The notes under the pieces: generated by a model
The model's input: the letters and a program-made list of their open reading frames with translations, nothing else
What the model was told of the DNA's origin: nothing
Database searches by the model: none
Program-made: the position numbers and the translations under genes
DNA from: an uncultured Collinsella sp.
GTDB lineage: Bacteria; Actinomycetota; Coriobacteriia; Coriobacteriales; Coriobacteriaceae
Length of the DNA: 28,187 bases
Assembly: GCA_900757465.1 (NCBI GenBank)
Contig: CAAENY010000107.1
Location: forward strand, 1 to 28,187
Reading direction: 5' to 3'
Shown here: piece after piece, positions 1 to 6,497 of the stretch
How positions within the stretch are numbered: the first letter of the stretch is position 1
Layout of the letters: every line of letters starts with the position of its first letter

Positions 1-221
1 CACAGATGGAGCCGCAGATTCAAACGGTTCTCGATTGGCTGCGTAAACAGGACAGCACCGTTGCTGTAGATGTGTGCGGATCGGGCGCCTGTTCGTTTGC
101 CATTTGCGACACCGCCGCCACGGCCGAAAGGCTTGCGGACGCTGCCCAGCAAAAAGGCTGGTGGGCCTGCGCGACTGAGCTTATTCCCAACACGGTTCAA
201 ATCGACGCTTCAAAGAAATAA
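1..221 (+). CDS. ispE: Probable IspE (4-diphosphocytidyl-2-C-methyl-D-erythritol kinase), C-terminal end only
   Basis: This is the 3' end of a gene whose start lies outside the window; the frame is already open at base 3. About 72 residues are visible. They contain a CGSGACSFAI stretch that resembles the glycine-rich GSGS/T motif near the C-terminus of GHMP kinases, followed by an Ala-rich helix and a GWW segment that is common at the end of IspE. IspE phosphorylates CDP-methylerythritol in the MEP isoprenoid pathway. The presence of ispD and ispF later in the window shows that the pathway operates here. An internal ATG at position 6 has no convincing ribosome binding site, so it is not the start. 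Another GHMP kinase cannot be excluded from so short a piece. Confidence 0.6.
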   Translation, partial: QMEPQIQTVLDWLRKQDSTVAVDVCGSGACSFAICDTAATAERLADAAQQKGWWACATELIPNTVQIDASKK

Positions 222-253
222 AAATTTCTCTAGCACGCGGCGAAAATCTTTGT

Positions 254-259
254 TACTAT
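254..259 (+). promoter_or_regulatory. Possible -10 element of tRNA-Pro
   Basis: TACTAT lies 11 bases before the 5' end of the tRNA, the spacing expected if transcription starts a few bases upstream of the mature tRNA. No good -35 hexamer is visible 16-18 bases further upstream, so this is weak. Confidence 0.3.
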
Positions 260-270
260 AGTCGAGCTAA

Positions 271-347
271 CGGGTTGTGGCTCAGTTTGGTAGAGCACTG
301 CGTTCGGGACGCAGGGGTCGCTGGTTCAAATCCAGTCAACCCGACCA
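271..347 (+). tRNA. tRNA-Pro (anticodon CGG)
   Basis: A complete cloverleaf can be drawn. The 7-bp acceptor stem is CGGGTTG with CAACCCG. The D arm contains GCTCAG...GGTAGAGC. The anticodon stem CTGCG/CGCAG encloses loop TTCGGGA, giving anticodon CGG. The T arm is GCTGG-TTCAAAT-CCAGT. Discriminator A and an encoded CCA end the gene. It decodes proline CCG codons. A strong terminator follows directly, so it is probably a single-gene transcript. Confidence 0.95.
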
Positions 348-357
348 GAGCATGAGG

Positions 358-386
358 AGGGACCGCTTCTTGCGGTCCCTTTTTTT
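358..386 (+). terminator. Rho-independent terminator of tRNA-Pro
   Basis: A perfect 9-bp stem, AGGGACCGC with GCGGTCCCT, encloses a 5-base loop and is followed by a run of six T. Confidence 0.92.
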
Positions 387-394
387 AGCTAGTG

Positions 395-423
395 TTGTGA
401 TACCGCGATACCCGCGGTATACT
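395..423 (+). promoter_or_regulatory. tatA promoter with an inverted repeat across the spacer
   Basis: TTGTGA (395-400) and TATACT (418-423) are separated by exactly 17 bases and resemble sigma-70 type -35 and -10 boxes. The inverted repeat ATACCGCG (400-407) and CGCGGTAT (413-420) fills the spacer and touches both boxes. The predicted start site leaves a leader of about 30 bases before the tatA ATG. Regulator binding at the repeat is an inference. Confidence 0.65.
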
Positions 424-459
424 CATTCGAGCTTGTCTCGCTGTATTGTGGAGGTCTAC

Positions 460-735
460 ATGTTTGGACTGAGGGCTCCTGAGCTCATCATTATTCTCGT
501 CGTTGTCCTGATTATCTTCGGGCCCAAGAACCTGCCGAAGCTCGGCAAGTCCCTCGGCTCTACCGTCAAGAATATCCGTGAGGGTATGGAGGGCGACGAT
601 AAGGCCGAGACCAAGCAGGCCGAGGAGGTCGTGGTCGAGCAGTCCGAGGAGGACAAGGAGATCGCTGAGCTCGAGGCCAAGCTCGCTGCTGCCAAGAAGA
701 AGCAGGCAGAGGACAGCGACGCGGACGCAGAGTAG
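460..735 (+). CDS. tatA: Twin-arginine translocase subunit TatA
   Basis: The 91-residue protein has the TatA/E layout. It starts with a short N-terminus, MFGLRAPEL, then one membrane helix (about residues 8-21), the conserved FGPKNLPKLGKSLG hinge and amphipathic helix, and a charged Glu/Lys/Ala-rich cytoplasmic tail. TatA polymerises with TatC to carry folded twin-arginine precursors across the membrane. The ATG at 460 was chosen because GGAGGT lies 4 bases upstream and the membrane helix starts immediately; a longer upstream reading frame would run through the tRNA and terminator. No tatC is adjacent. It is monocistronic between its own promoter and a terminator. TatB/TatE cannot be separated by sequence alone, but TatA is the usual assignment in this phylum. 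Confidence 0.9.
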   Translation: MFGLRAPELIIILVVVLIIFGPKNLPKLGKSLGSTVKNIREGMEGDDKAETKQAEEVVVEQSEEDKEIAELEAKLAAAKKKQAEDSDADAE

Positions 736-760
736 TCCCATCCCTTTGGGGTGAGCACCT

Positions 761-793
761 GACCGGCTTGCCCGCAGGCTAGCCGGTCTTTTT
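761..793 (+). terminator. Terminator after tatA
   Basis: An 8-bp stem, GACCGGCT with AGCCGGTC, has a 12-base loop and is followed by five T. Confidence 0.85.
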
Positions 794-841
794 CGTTTTG
801 TTGACAGTTGATTGTTTGATCAGAGTTGGGGAGATATCCGT

Positions 842-1312
842 ATGGACGCAAGCCAGATCGTACTGACCGCTGAGGGCCGCCAGAAGCTCGTCGAGGAGCT
901 CGCTTGGCGTGAGGGCGATTACGCCAAGGAGATCGTCGAGGACATCAAGGAAGCCCGCGCGTTCGGCGACCTTTCGGAGAACTCCGAGTACGACGCCGCT
1001 AAGGACAAGCAGGCCCAGAACGCCGCTCGTATTGCCGAGATCCAGGCCATCCTCGCCAACGCTCAGGTTGCTGCCACCACGGGCGACCTGACCGTCTCCA
1101 TCGGTTCCACCGTTTCGCTGATTGATCCCAACGGCGAGGTCATGGAAGTCACGCTCGTCGGTACCACCGAGACCAACTCGCTCGAGCACAAGATTTCCAA
1201 CGAGTCTCCGGTCGGTCACGCCATCATCGGTCACGGCGAGGGCGACTCCGTCGAGGTCGTTACGCCTTCCGGCAAGACTCGCGTCTACACCATCGCCAAG
1301 ATCGCACGCTAG
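842..1312 (+). CDS. greA: Transcription elongation factor GreA
   Basis: GreA stimulates the intrinsic RNA-cleavage activity of backtracked RNA polymerase. The 156-residue protein matches family length (about 158). It has an N-terminal antiparallel coiled coil (residues 5-75) with the GDLSENSEYDAAK tip at 42-54, which carries the acidic residues that reach the polymerase active site. A C-terminal FKBP-like domain (about 82-156) contains the SPVGHAIIGHGEGD segment. The start at 842 gives the canonical N-terminus and has a GGGGAG-type ribosome binding site upstream; a start at 812 would add ten non-conserved residues. It lies between two terminators, so it is probably transcribed alone. Confidence 0.96.
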   Translation: MDASQIVLTAEGRQKLVEELAWREGDYAKEIVEDIKEARAFGDLSENSEYDAAKDKQAQNAARIAEIQAILANAQVAATTGDLTVSIGSTVSLIDPNGEVMEVTLVGTTETNSLEHKISNESPVGHAIIGHGEGDSVEVVTPSGKTRVYTIAKIAR

Positions 1313-1340
1313 ACCACGGTCCCGCGTAAAGGTATGTTTT

Positions 1341-1373
1341 CGCTCCCTGGGACCGAATCCTGGGGAGCGTTTT
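1341..1373 (+). terminator. Terminator between greA and lysS
   Basis: CGCTCCC pairs with GGGAGCG, with partial pairing inside, and four T follow. It ends close to the lysS ribosome binding site, so it might act as a leaky or attenuating element for lysS. Confidence 0.7.
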
Positions 1374-1391
1374 AGTTTGAGGAGCTAACTT

Positions 1392-3356
1392 ATGGCAGAG
1401 AACCAGAACGCCGCCGATCAGGCATCGACGCTCAACGACGAGCGCGCCACCCGCCTGGCCAAGCGCGCCGCCCTGTTCGAGGCGGGCCAGAACCCCTATC
1501 CCGAGCACTCTGAGCTTGAGGACTACGTCGCCGATATCGAGACTAAGTACGCCGAGCTTGCCGATGGCGAGGACACCGAGGACGTCGTGAAGATCGCCGG
1601 CCGCGTGGTCGCCAAGCGCGGCCAGGGCAAGATAATGTTCATCGTCGTGCGCGATGCGACTGCCGAGATTCAGCTGTTCTGCCGCATCAACGACATGGAC
1701 GAGGCTGCCTGGAATACGCTCAAGGCCCTCGACCTGGGCGACATCCTGGGCGTGACCGGCGTGGTCGTGCGCACTCAGCGCGGCCAGCTTTCCGTTGCCC
1801 CTAAGAGCGCGACCCTGCTTTCCAAGGCCGTTCGTCCACTGCCCGAGAAGTTCCACGGTCTTTCCGACAAGGAGACCCGCTATCGCCAGCGCTATGTCGA
1901 CCTGATCGCCAACGACGACGTTCGCGAGACCTTCCGTAAGCGTTCGCAGATTCTCTCTACCTTCCGTCGCTTTATGGAGTCCGACGGTTACATGGAGGTC
2001 GAGACCCCCATCCTGCAGACCATCCAGGGCGGCGCTACCGCCAAGCCGTTCATTACCCACTTCAACGCGCTCGATCAGGAGTGCTACCTGCGTATTGCCA
2101 CCGAGCTCCATCTCAAGCGCTGCATCGTCGGTGGTTTTGAGCGCGTGTTCGAGATCGGCCGCATCTTCCGTAACGAGGGCATGGACCTTACCCACAACCC
2201 CGAGTTCACCACGATGGAGGCCTACCGTGCCTTCTCAGACCTCGAGGGCATGAAGGCGCTCGCCCAGGGTGTCATTAAGGCGGCTAACAAGGCCATCGGC
2301 AACCCCGAGGTCATCGAGTACCAGGGCCAGACCATCGACCTTTCTGGTGAGTGGGCCAGCCGTCCCATGACCGACATCGTCTCCGACGTGCTCGGCAAGC
2401 AGGTCACCATCGACACGCCGGTCGAGGAGCTTGCTGCCGCCGCGCGCGAGAAGGGCCTGGAGATCAAGCCCGAGTGGACTGCCGGCAAGATCATCGCCGA
2501 GATTTACGATGAGCTGGGCGAGGACACCATCGTCAACCCGACCTTCGTGTGCGATTACCCCATCGAGGTCAGCCCGCTCGCCAAGCGTTTTGAGGACGAC
2601 CCGCGTCTGACGCACCGCTTTGAGCTGGTCATCGCCGGCCACGAGTACGCCAACGCATTCTCCGAGCTCAACGACCCGGTCGACCAGGCTGAGCGCTTTG
2701 CTGCCCAGATGGCCGAGAAGGCCGGCGGCGACGACGAGGCCATGGAGTACGACGAGGACTACGTGCGCGCCCTCGAGTACGGTATGCCTCCTGCGGGCGG
2801 CATTGGCATCGGTATCGACCGCGTAGTCATGCTGCTCACCAACCAGGCTTCCATTCGCGACGTCCTGCTGTTCCCGCACATGAAGCCCGAGAAGGGTTTC
2901 CAGTCCGGTGCCGCTGCCGCCAAGGCTGCAGAGGCCGGCAACGCCGCAAGCCCGTTCGTCAAGCCGCTCAAGCCCACGCTCGATTACTCCAAGATCGCCG
3001 TTGAGCCGCTGTTTGAGGAGTTTGTCGACTTCGATACCTTCTCCAAGAGCGATTTCCGCGCCGTGAAGGTTAAGGCGTGCGAGGCTGTCAAGAAATCCAA
3101 GAAGCTGTTGAACTTTACGCTCGACGACGGCACCGGCACCGACCGCACCATCCTCTCCGGTATTCACGATTATTACGAGCCCGAGGACCTGGTCGGCAAG
3201 ACCTTGCTCGCCATCACCAACCTGCCTCCGCGCAAGATGATGAGTATTCCCAGCTGCGGCATGTTGATCAGCGCTATTCACGAGGAGGAGGGCGAGGAGC
3301 GCCTCAACTTGATCCAGCTCGACGCCTCCATCCCCGCCGGCGCAAAGATGTACTAA
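1392..3356 (+). CDS. lysS: Class II lysyl-tRNA synthetase with a C-terminal EMAP-II/Trbp111-type tRNA-binding domain
   Basis: This enzyme attaches lysine to tRNA-Lys using ATP. An N-terminal anticodon-binding OB fold (about 60-170) is followed by the class II catalytic core: motif 1 around GYMEVETPILQ, motif 2 at FRNEGMDLTHNPEFT (from about 259), and motif 3 at GGIGIGIDRVVML (about 468-480). At 654 residues it is some 150 longer than a usual bacterial LysRS. After an Ala-rich linker, residues about 543-654 form an extra OB-fold domain of the type at the C-terminus of MetRS, with KVKACEAVKKSKKLL and NLPPRKMMSIPSCGMLIS. The tail likely increases tRNA affinity; that role is inferred from MetRS and Trbp111. 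The start has GAGGAG 7 bases upstream. Confidence 0.96.
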   Translation: MAENQNAADQASTLNDERATRLAKRAALFEAGQNPYPEHSELEDYVADIETKYAELADGEDTEDVVKIAGRVVAKRGQGKIMFIVVRDATAEIQLFCRINDMDEAAWNTLKALDLGDILGVTGVVVRTQRGQLSVAPKSATLLSKAVRPLPEKFHGLSDKETRYRQRYVDLIANDDVRETFRKRSQILSTFRRFMESDGYMEVETPILQTIQGGATAKPFITHFNALDQECYLRIATELHLKRCIVGGFERVFEIGRIFRNEGMDLTHNPEFTTMEAYRAFSDLEGMKALAQGVIKAANKAIGNPEVIEYQGQTIDLSGEWASRPMTDIVSDVLGKQVTIDTPVEELAAAAREKGLEIKPEWTAGKIIAEIYDELGEDTIVNPTFVCDYPIEVSPLAKRFEDDPRLTHRFELVIAGHEYANAFSELNDPVDQAERFAAQMAEKAGGDDEAMEYDEDYVRALEYGMPPAGGIGIGIDRVVMLLTNQASIRDVLLFPHMKPEKGFQSGAAAAKAAEAGNAASPFVKPLKPTLDYSKIAVEPLFEEFVDFDTFSKSDFRAVKVKACEAVKKSKKLLNFTLDDGTGTDRTILSGIHDYYEPEDLVGKTLLAITNLPPRKMMSIPSCGMLISAIHEEEGEERLNLIQLDASIPAGAKMY

Positions 3357-3359
3357 CTA

Positions 3360-3524
3360 GTTACGCGGTTCTACGAACCGCGTAACGGCTCGACGCTGCG
3401 CGGGCCGCATTTGGACAATCTGACGTTCAACTTCAAGGGCGCGACCTAGGTGGTTACGCGGGTTTACCAACCCGCGTAACCAGTTGACGCTGCGCGCCGC
3501 CCAGGGCGACAATTTGTCATTCAA
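3360..3524 (+). repeat. Two tandem copies of an intergenic hairpin repeat (93-bp period)
   Basis: Unit 1 starts at 3360 and unit 2 at 3453. Each begins with a perfect palindromic hairpin: an 11-bp stem at 3360-3386, and a 13-bp stem with GGTTACGCGGGTT and its complement at 3452-3481. In both a shared segment follows, containing TGACGCTGCGCG or CGACGCTGCGCG, then GACAAT and a terminal ATTCAA or GTTCAA. The stems share GTTACGCGG but differ at paired positions, which suggests that pairing is conserved. No T-run follows the hairpins, so they are not typical terminators. A dispersed REP-like element is the likeliest explanation. Confidence 0.75.
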
Positions 3525-3564
3525 AAGGCAAGGCATGACCAGAAGGTCTATGCCTTGCCTTTTT
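3523..3564 (+). terminator. Terminator downstream of lysS
   Basis: AGGCAAGGCAT (3526-3536) pairs perfectly with ATGCCTTGCCT (3550-3560). An inner GACC/GGTC stem closes an AGAA loop, and four further T follow. It lies directly after the second repeat unit. Confidence 0.88.
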
Positions 3565-3682
3565 CATGCCAACTTGTTCGCCCTGGACGTCGCTCGCTGT
3601 CCGTCCTCTACCTGCGGCGTTGACTTGGTTGACACTTAGAACATCGATGTAGTCATTGGGGACGTTCTTAAACGACTGCCCA

Positions 3683-3724
3683 ACGGCTGTTGAGCACATG
3701 GCTCGCATGACAGCCGTCTCTTTT
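3683..3724 (+). terminator. Hairpin in the leader of the exporter gene, possible terminator or attenuator
   Basis: ACGGCTGT (3683-3690) pairs with ACAGCCGT (3710-3717), with an inner GAGC/GCTC pairing, followed by CTCTTTT. It lies about 60 bases before the exporter start. It could end an upstream transcript or attenuate the exporter. The rest of 3565-3785 shows no gene. Confidence 0.4.
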
Positions 3725-3785
3725 ATGTTTCCTTTAGCCGTTGCTGCCTAGGATGGGGGTTAGTCGGTAGGAAGGGAGCGTCTAT

Positions 3786-5354
3786 ATGGACGACGCGAGC
3801 GAGCGTTCAATCGAAGAGGACATGCTCGATCAGTTCAATTACTTTGATGATGAGGACGAGGAGCTGATCGACCGTCGCGAGCCAGCGCCGCTTGATTCCT
3901 TTGATCTGGTCGATGAAGAGCCCGACGAGGACGAGGGCGAATCGGCGGAGCCCTCACAGCCTTCGCGCCTTAACTCGCTGCTTTCGAGAGCCCCCATGCA
4001 CCACGGCGTTCGTGCCGGCGCGCTCCATATGAAAACTGACTGGCACCAGATCGTGACGGCAGGCGATGAGCTTGCCGTCGATGCGCCGCTCACCGATAAA
4101 TCATCCATCATCTGCCGCACCGGCATGCTTATGCTGGCAAGTGGAACGGGTGCCTGGCGCGTGCGCGATACCATGAATCGTGTTGCCGCCGTACTCGGTG
4201 TCACCATCCACGTTGACTTAAGTCTTCTGTCGTTTGAGTGCACCTGCATCGAAGATGGCCACTGCTTTAATGAGGTCGTCAGCTTGCCCACAACGGGCGT
4301 CAATACCCATCGCATTTGGATGATGGAGAGTTTCCTCAAGGAAATCGAGACCTATGGTCGTCGCTTCACGGTGCACGAGTATCACGAGATGCTCAAGACC
4401 GTTGAGAGTTCAAAACCTGATTACGCGCCTTGGCAACAGGGCCTTGCGGCGGCCTGCGCCTGTGGCGCCTTCGTTTTTTTGCTCGGCGGCGGCCCTATCG
4501 AGATGGCCTGCGCGTTCGTGGGCGCGGGTGTCGGCAACTTTGCCCGCTCCCATATTCTCAAGCAAGGCCTTGGTCAGTTCAGCGCGCTGACGACCGGCGT
4601 TGCGCTCGCTTGCGTTTCGTATCTGCTGGCATTGCTCGGCCTTGGCCAGGTCATACCGGGGGCAATGTCGCACCAAGAAGGCTATATCGGCGCCATGCTC
4701 TTTGTGATTCCCGGCTTTCCACTCATTACGGCAGGCCTCGACATCGCTAAGCTCGACATGCGAAGCGGTATCGAGCGCCTTTCATATGCCGTATCGATTA
4801 TTGTGATGGCGACCCTCGTAGGTTGGATGGTTGCCGAGTGTGTTGGCCTGGCGCCGGACGACTTTGCCCCACTGGGCCTTTCGCCGCTTGCCCTTACGCT
4901 CCTGCGCGTGGTGATGAGCTTCGTTGGCGTATTCGGCTTCTCGGTGATGTTCAACAGCCCGGTAAAGATGGCCGCGGCAGCTGGGTTGATCGGCGCCGTG
5001 TCCAATACCCTGCGTCTGACCCTTGTCGATGCGCCGACGATGATTCCCTTCCTGGGCCTCAGCACGGGAATGCCTCCCGAGGCAGCAGCGTTTATCGGCG
5101 CGCTGGTATCGGGGCTGCTCGCAAGCTTGGCTGAAGTCAAGCTCACCTACCCGCGCATCGCCCTCACGGTGCCTTCGATTGTCATTATGGTGCCGGGCTT
5201 GTATCTGTATCGCTCGATGTATTACATGTGCACCTTCGACACGGTCAATATGCTCGGCTGGTTTGTGCGCGCAGTGCTCATCGTAGCGTTTCTGCCCGTT
5301 GGACTGGGTGTGGCGCGTACGCTCACCGACCCTCGCTGGCGCCACACCAGCTAA
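3786..5354 (+). CDS. ThrE-type threonine/serine exporter, fused YjjP-YjjB form
   Basis: The 522-residue membrane protein joins the two ThrE halves in one chain. Residues 1-75 are a very acidic, Ser-rich cytoplasmic extension. Residues about 110-330 are the DUF1212 (YjjP/ThrE N) half, with the MLMLASGTGAWRVRDTMNRVA signature and the first hydrophobic segments. Residues about 350-510 are the ThrE_2 (YjjB) half, ending in the IVIMVPGLYLYRSMY motif. About ten membrane segments are visible. The family exports threonine and serine using the proton gradient; the substrate here is inferred. An AAGGGAG ribosome binding site lies about 7 bases before ATG 3786. It stands alone, followed by a repeat element rather than by another gene in the same transcript. 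Confidence 0.85.
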   Translation: MDDASERSIEEDMLDQFNYFDDEDEELIDRREPAPLDSFDLVDEEPDEDEGESAEPSQPSRLNSLLSRAPMHHGVRAGALHMKTDWHQIVTAGDELAVDAPLTDKSSIICRTGMLMLASGTGAWRVRDTMNRVAAVLGVTIHVDLSLLSFECTCIEDGHCFNEVVSLPTTGVNTHRIWMMESFLKEIETYGRRFTVHEYHEMLKTVESSKPDYAPWQQGLAAACACGAFVFLLGGGPIEMACAFVGAGVGNFARSHILKQGLGQFSALTTGVALACVSYLLALLGLGQVIPGAMSHQEGYIGAMLFVIPGFPLITAGLDIAKLDMRSGIERLSYAVSIIVMATLVGWMVAECVGLAPDDFAPLGLSPLALTLLRVVMSFVGVFGFSVMFNSPVKMAAAAGLIGAVSNTLRLTLVDAPTMIPFLGLSTGMPPEAAAFIGALVSGLLASLAEVKLTYPRIALTVPSIVIMVPGLYLYRSMYYMCTFDTVNMLGWFVRAVLIVAFLPVGLGVARTLTDPRWRHTS

Positions 5355-5356
5355 TT

Positions 5357-5460
5357 GGTACAAGGGGGACAGGTTACTTTGCACCAAATGAGTTGCGGTG
5401 AAATAGGGACTGAATTGCTGCTTAAAGGGTCAAAACAGTCCGTATTCCACCGCAACTTAT
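5357..5460 (+). repeat. Palindromic intergenic element
   Basis: GGTACAA (5357) opens a 29-base segment ending in TTGCACC (5379-5385), with near-complementary ends and a GGGGGACAGG core. Directly after it is a long imperfect hairpin with arms at 5388-5412 and 5436-5460: a core of 21 bases with two mismatches plus four outer pairs, around a 23-base loop. There is no coding frame with a ribosome binding site. The design resembles a REP/MITE-like element; multi-copy status cannot be tested in this window. Confidence 0.55.
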
Positions 5461-5506
5461 GGGGTCGGGGGATTATCGGTGCCCTGCATCTTCATAAACT
5501 CAACGC

Positions 5507-5536
5507 TTACGAAGCGCATGCGTTTCGTGCTAGGCT
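5507..5536 (+). promoter_or_regulatory. Candidate promoter with a 20-bp palindrome between the boxes (DUF2798 gene)
   Basis: TTACGA (5507-5512) and TAGGCT (5531-5536, preceded by TGC, an extended -10) are 18 bases apart. The palindrome ACGAAGCGCA/TGCGTTTCGT (5509-5528) has a single G-T wobble and occupies the spacer. A repressor or MerR-like activator could bind here. The boxes are imperfect matches. Confidence 0.45.
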
Positions 5537-5573
5537 GGTTCCACCACATAAGTAGTCGCAGACGCGCGTACCA

Positions 5574-5623
5574 CGGGCGGGCGAGATGAAGTTCCAACAG
5601 CTCCATCTTGCCCGCCCGTTTTT
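5574..5623 (+). terminator. Terminator-like hairpin in the DUF2798 gene leader
   Basis: CGGGCGGGC-G-AGATG (5574-5588) pairs with CATCT-T-GCCCGCCCG (5603-5617), with one internal mismatch, and six T follow. It lies about 45 bases before the next start codon and downstream of the candidate promoter, so premature termination of the leader is possible. No known riboswitch class was recognised in 5537-5573. Confidence 0.75.
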
Positions 5624-5667
5624 GTTGCGTGGCGCCGCGGTACAACACAGAGAGGAATCTGCCCTTT

Positions 5668-6216
5668 ATGCCTATCAACAAACGAGAGAGCCTGCTGTTC
5701 ACCTTTATCATGTGCTTTTGCATGGTGCTCTGGATGAGCATCTACAACGTTGCCCTGCAGCACGGGGCCATCAACGGCGAGGTCGTTGCCACTGCGTGGC
5801 TCGGCTTCCCCGTTGCCTACATTTTTGCCATGTGCTGCGACTGGTTCGTCGCCAGCCCGCTCGCCAAGGGTTTCGCCTTTAAGTACTTGGTCACGCCGGG
5901 CAAGAGCTCGCCACTTGCCATGACGCTCGCCGTCAGCTCCTGCATGGTCGTTCCCATGGTCATCATCATGTCGCTGTACGGTGCCTGCGAGGGTCTGACG
6001 CACATGCCCGGCGGCATCCTTGCGAACCTGTATTCCGTGCCCGCGATCTGGATGATCAACATCCCGCATAATTTTGTGATGGCGCTGCCGTGGAACCTTT
6101 TGGTAGCCGGTCCGATTTCCCACTTCGTCTTCCGTCGCGCCTTCCCTGTGGGGACGGTTTTCGAGGAGGAGCATGCCGAGCTCTTGGAGCAGGCTATGGC
6201 TCCTGAGTGCGAGTAG
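5668..6216 (+). CDS. DUF2798 family four-helix membrane protein
   Basis: The 182-residue protein has four hydrophobic segments, near residues 9-27, 41-59, 84-103 and 126-148. The repeated pattern (KRESLLFTFIMCFCMV near the N-terminus, then GFPVAYIFAMCCDWFVASPLA) fits the DUF2798 family of small bacterial inner-membrane proteins. No catalytic motif is visible and the function is unknown. The ATG at 5668 was chosen because AGAGGA lies upstream and the family N-terminus starts here; an upstream ATG at 5608 falls inside the terminator-like hairpin. The leader carries a palindromic promoter and a hairpin, which suggests regulated expression. The gene is monocistronic and ends before a terminator at 6384. 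The stretch 6217-6383 shows nothing recognisable. Confidence 0.75.
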   Translation: MPINKRESLLFTFIMCFCMVLWMSIYNVALQHGAINGEVVATAWLGFPVAYIFAMCCDWFVASPLAKGFAFKYLVTPGKSSPLAMTLAVSSCMVVPMVIIMSLYGACEGLTHMPGGILANLYSVPAIWMINIPHNFVMALPWNLLVAGPISHFVFRRAFPVGTVFEEEHAELLEQAMAPECE

Positions 6217-6383
6217 CTCGCTTAGGGATCTGCTGAGCGCGGGCGACTTGCTTGGTTGGAGCCCTAAGCGTGGATAGCTCTCTCGGCGACATCGCGGGCG
6301 TGAGCGGTGCGCATGACCGGAGGGCCCGTGCTGCTCCGTTGCCCGACGTGCTAGCGCGCAGAACAATCTGTTGGTGCATTCGG

Positions 6384-6416
6384 CGGCTGCTGAAGCGTTT
6401 CGGCAGCCGCTTTTTA
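6384..6416 (+). terminator. Terminator upstream of the activase operon
   Basis: GCGGCTGC (6384-6391) pairs perfectly with GCAGCCGC (6404-6411), followed by five T. It separates the DUF2798 gene from the activase-tetR unit. Confidence 0.88.
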
Positions 6417-6427
6417 TACGGAGTTTA

Positions 6428-6465
6428 AATACAACAGTCTGTTGTATTACGTAGAGTGGTATATC
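6428..6465 (+). promoter_or_regulatory. Palindromic operator and extended -10 promoter of the activase-tetR operon
   Basis: AATACAACAG (6428-6437), one central T, and the exact reverse complement CTGTTGTATT (6439-6448) form a perfect 21-bp palindrome. The extended -10 TGG-TATATC (6457-6465) lies 9 bases downstream, so the palindrome covers the -35 region. A TetR-family gene ends this operon, so autorepression through this site is the straightforward inference. Confidence 0.75.
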
Positions 6466-6497
6466 TCTAGCGGGAAAAATGCGAGAGACGGAGCATT

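Noticed and set aside
801..829. greA promoter with TTGACA at 801-806
   Set aside because: The -35 is perfect, but no acceptable -10 hexamer occurs 16-18 bases downstream.
5355..5555. 66-codon open frame after the exporter gene
   Set aside because: It lies entirely within the palindromic element and following promoter region, and has no ribosome binding site.
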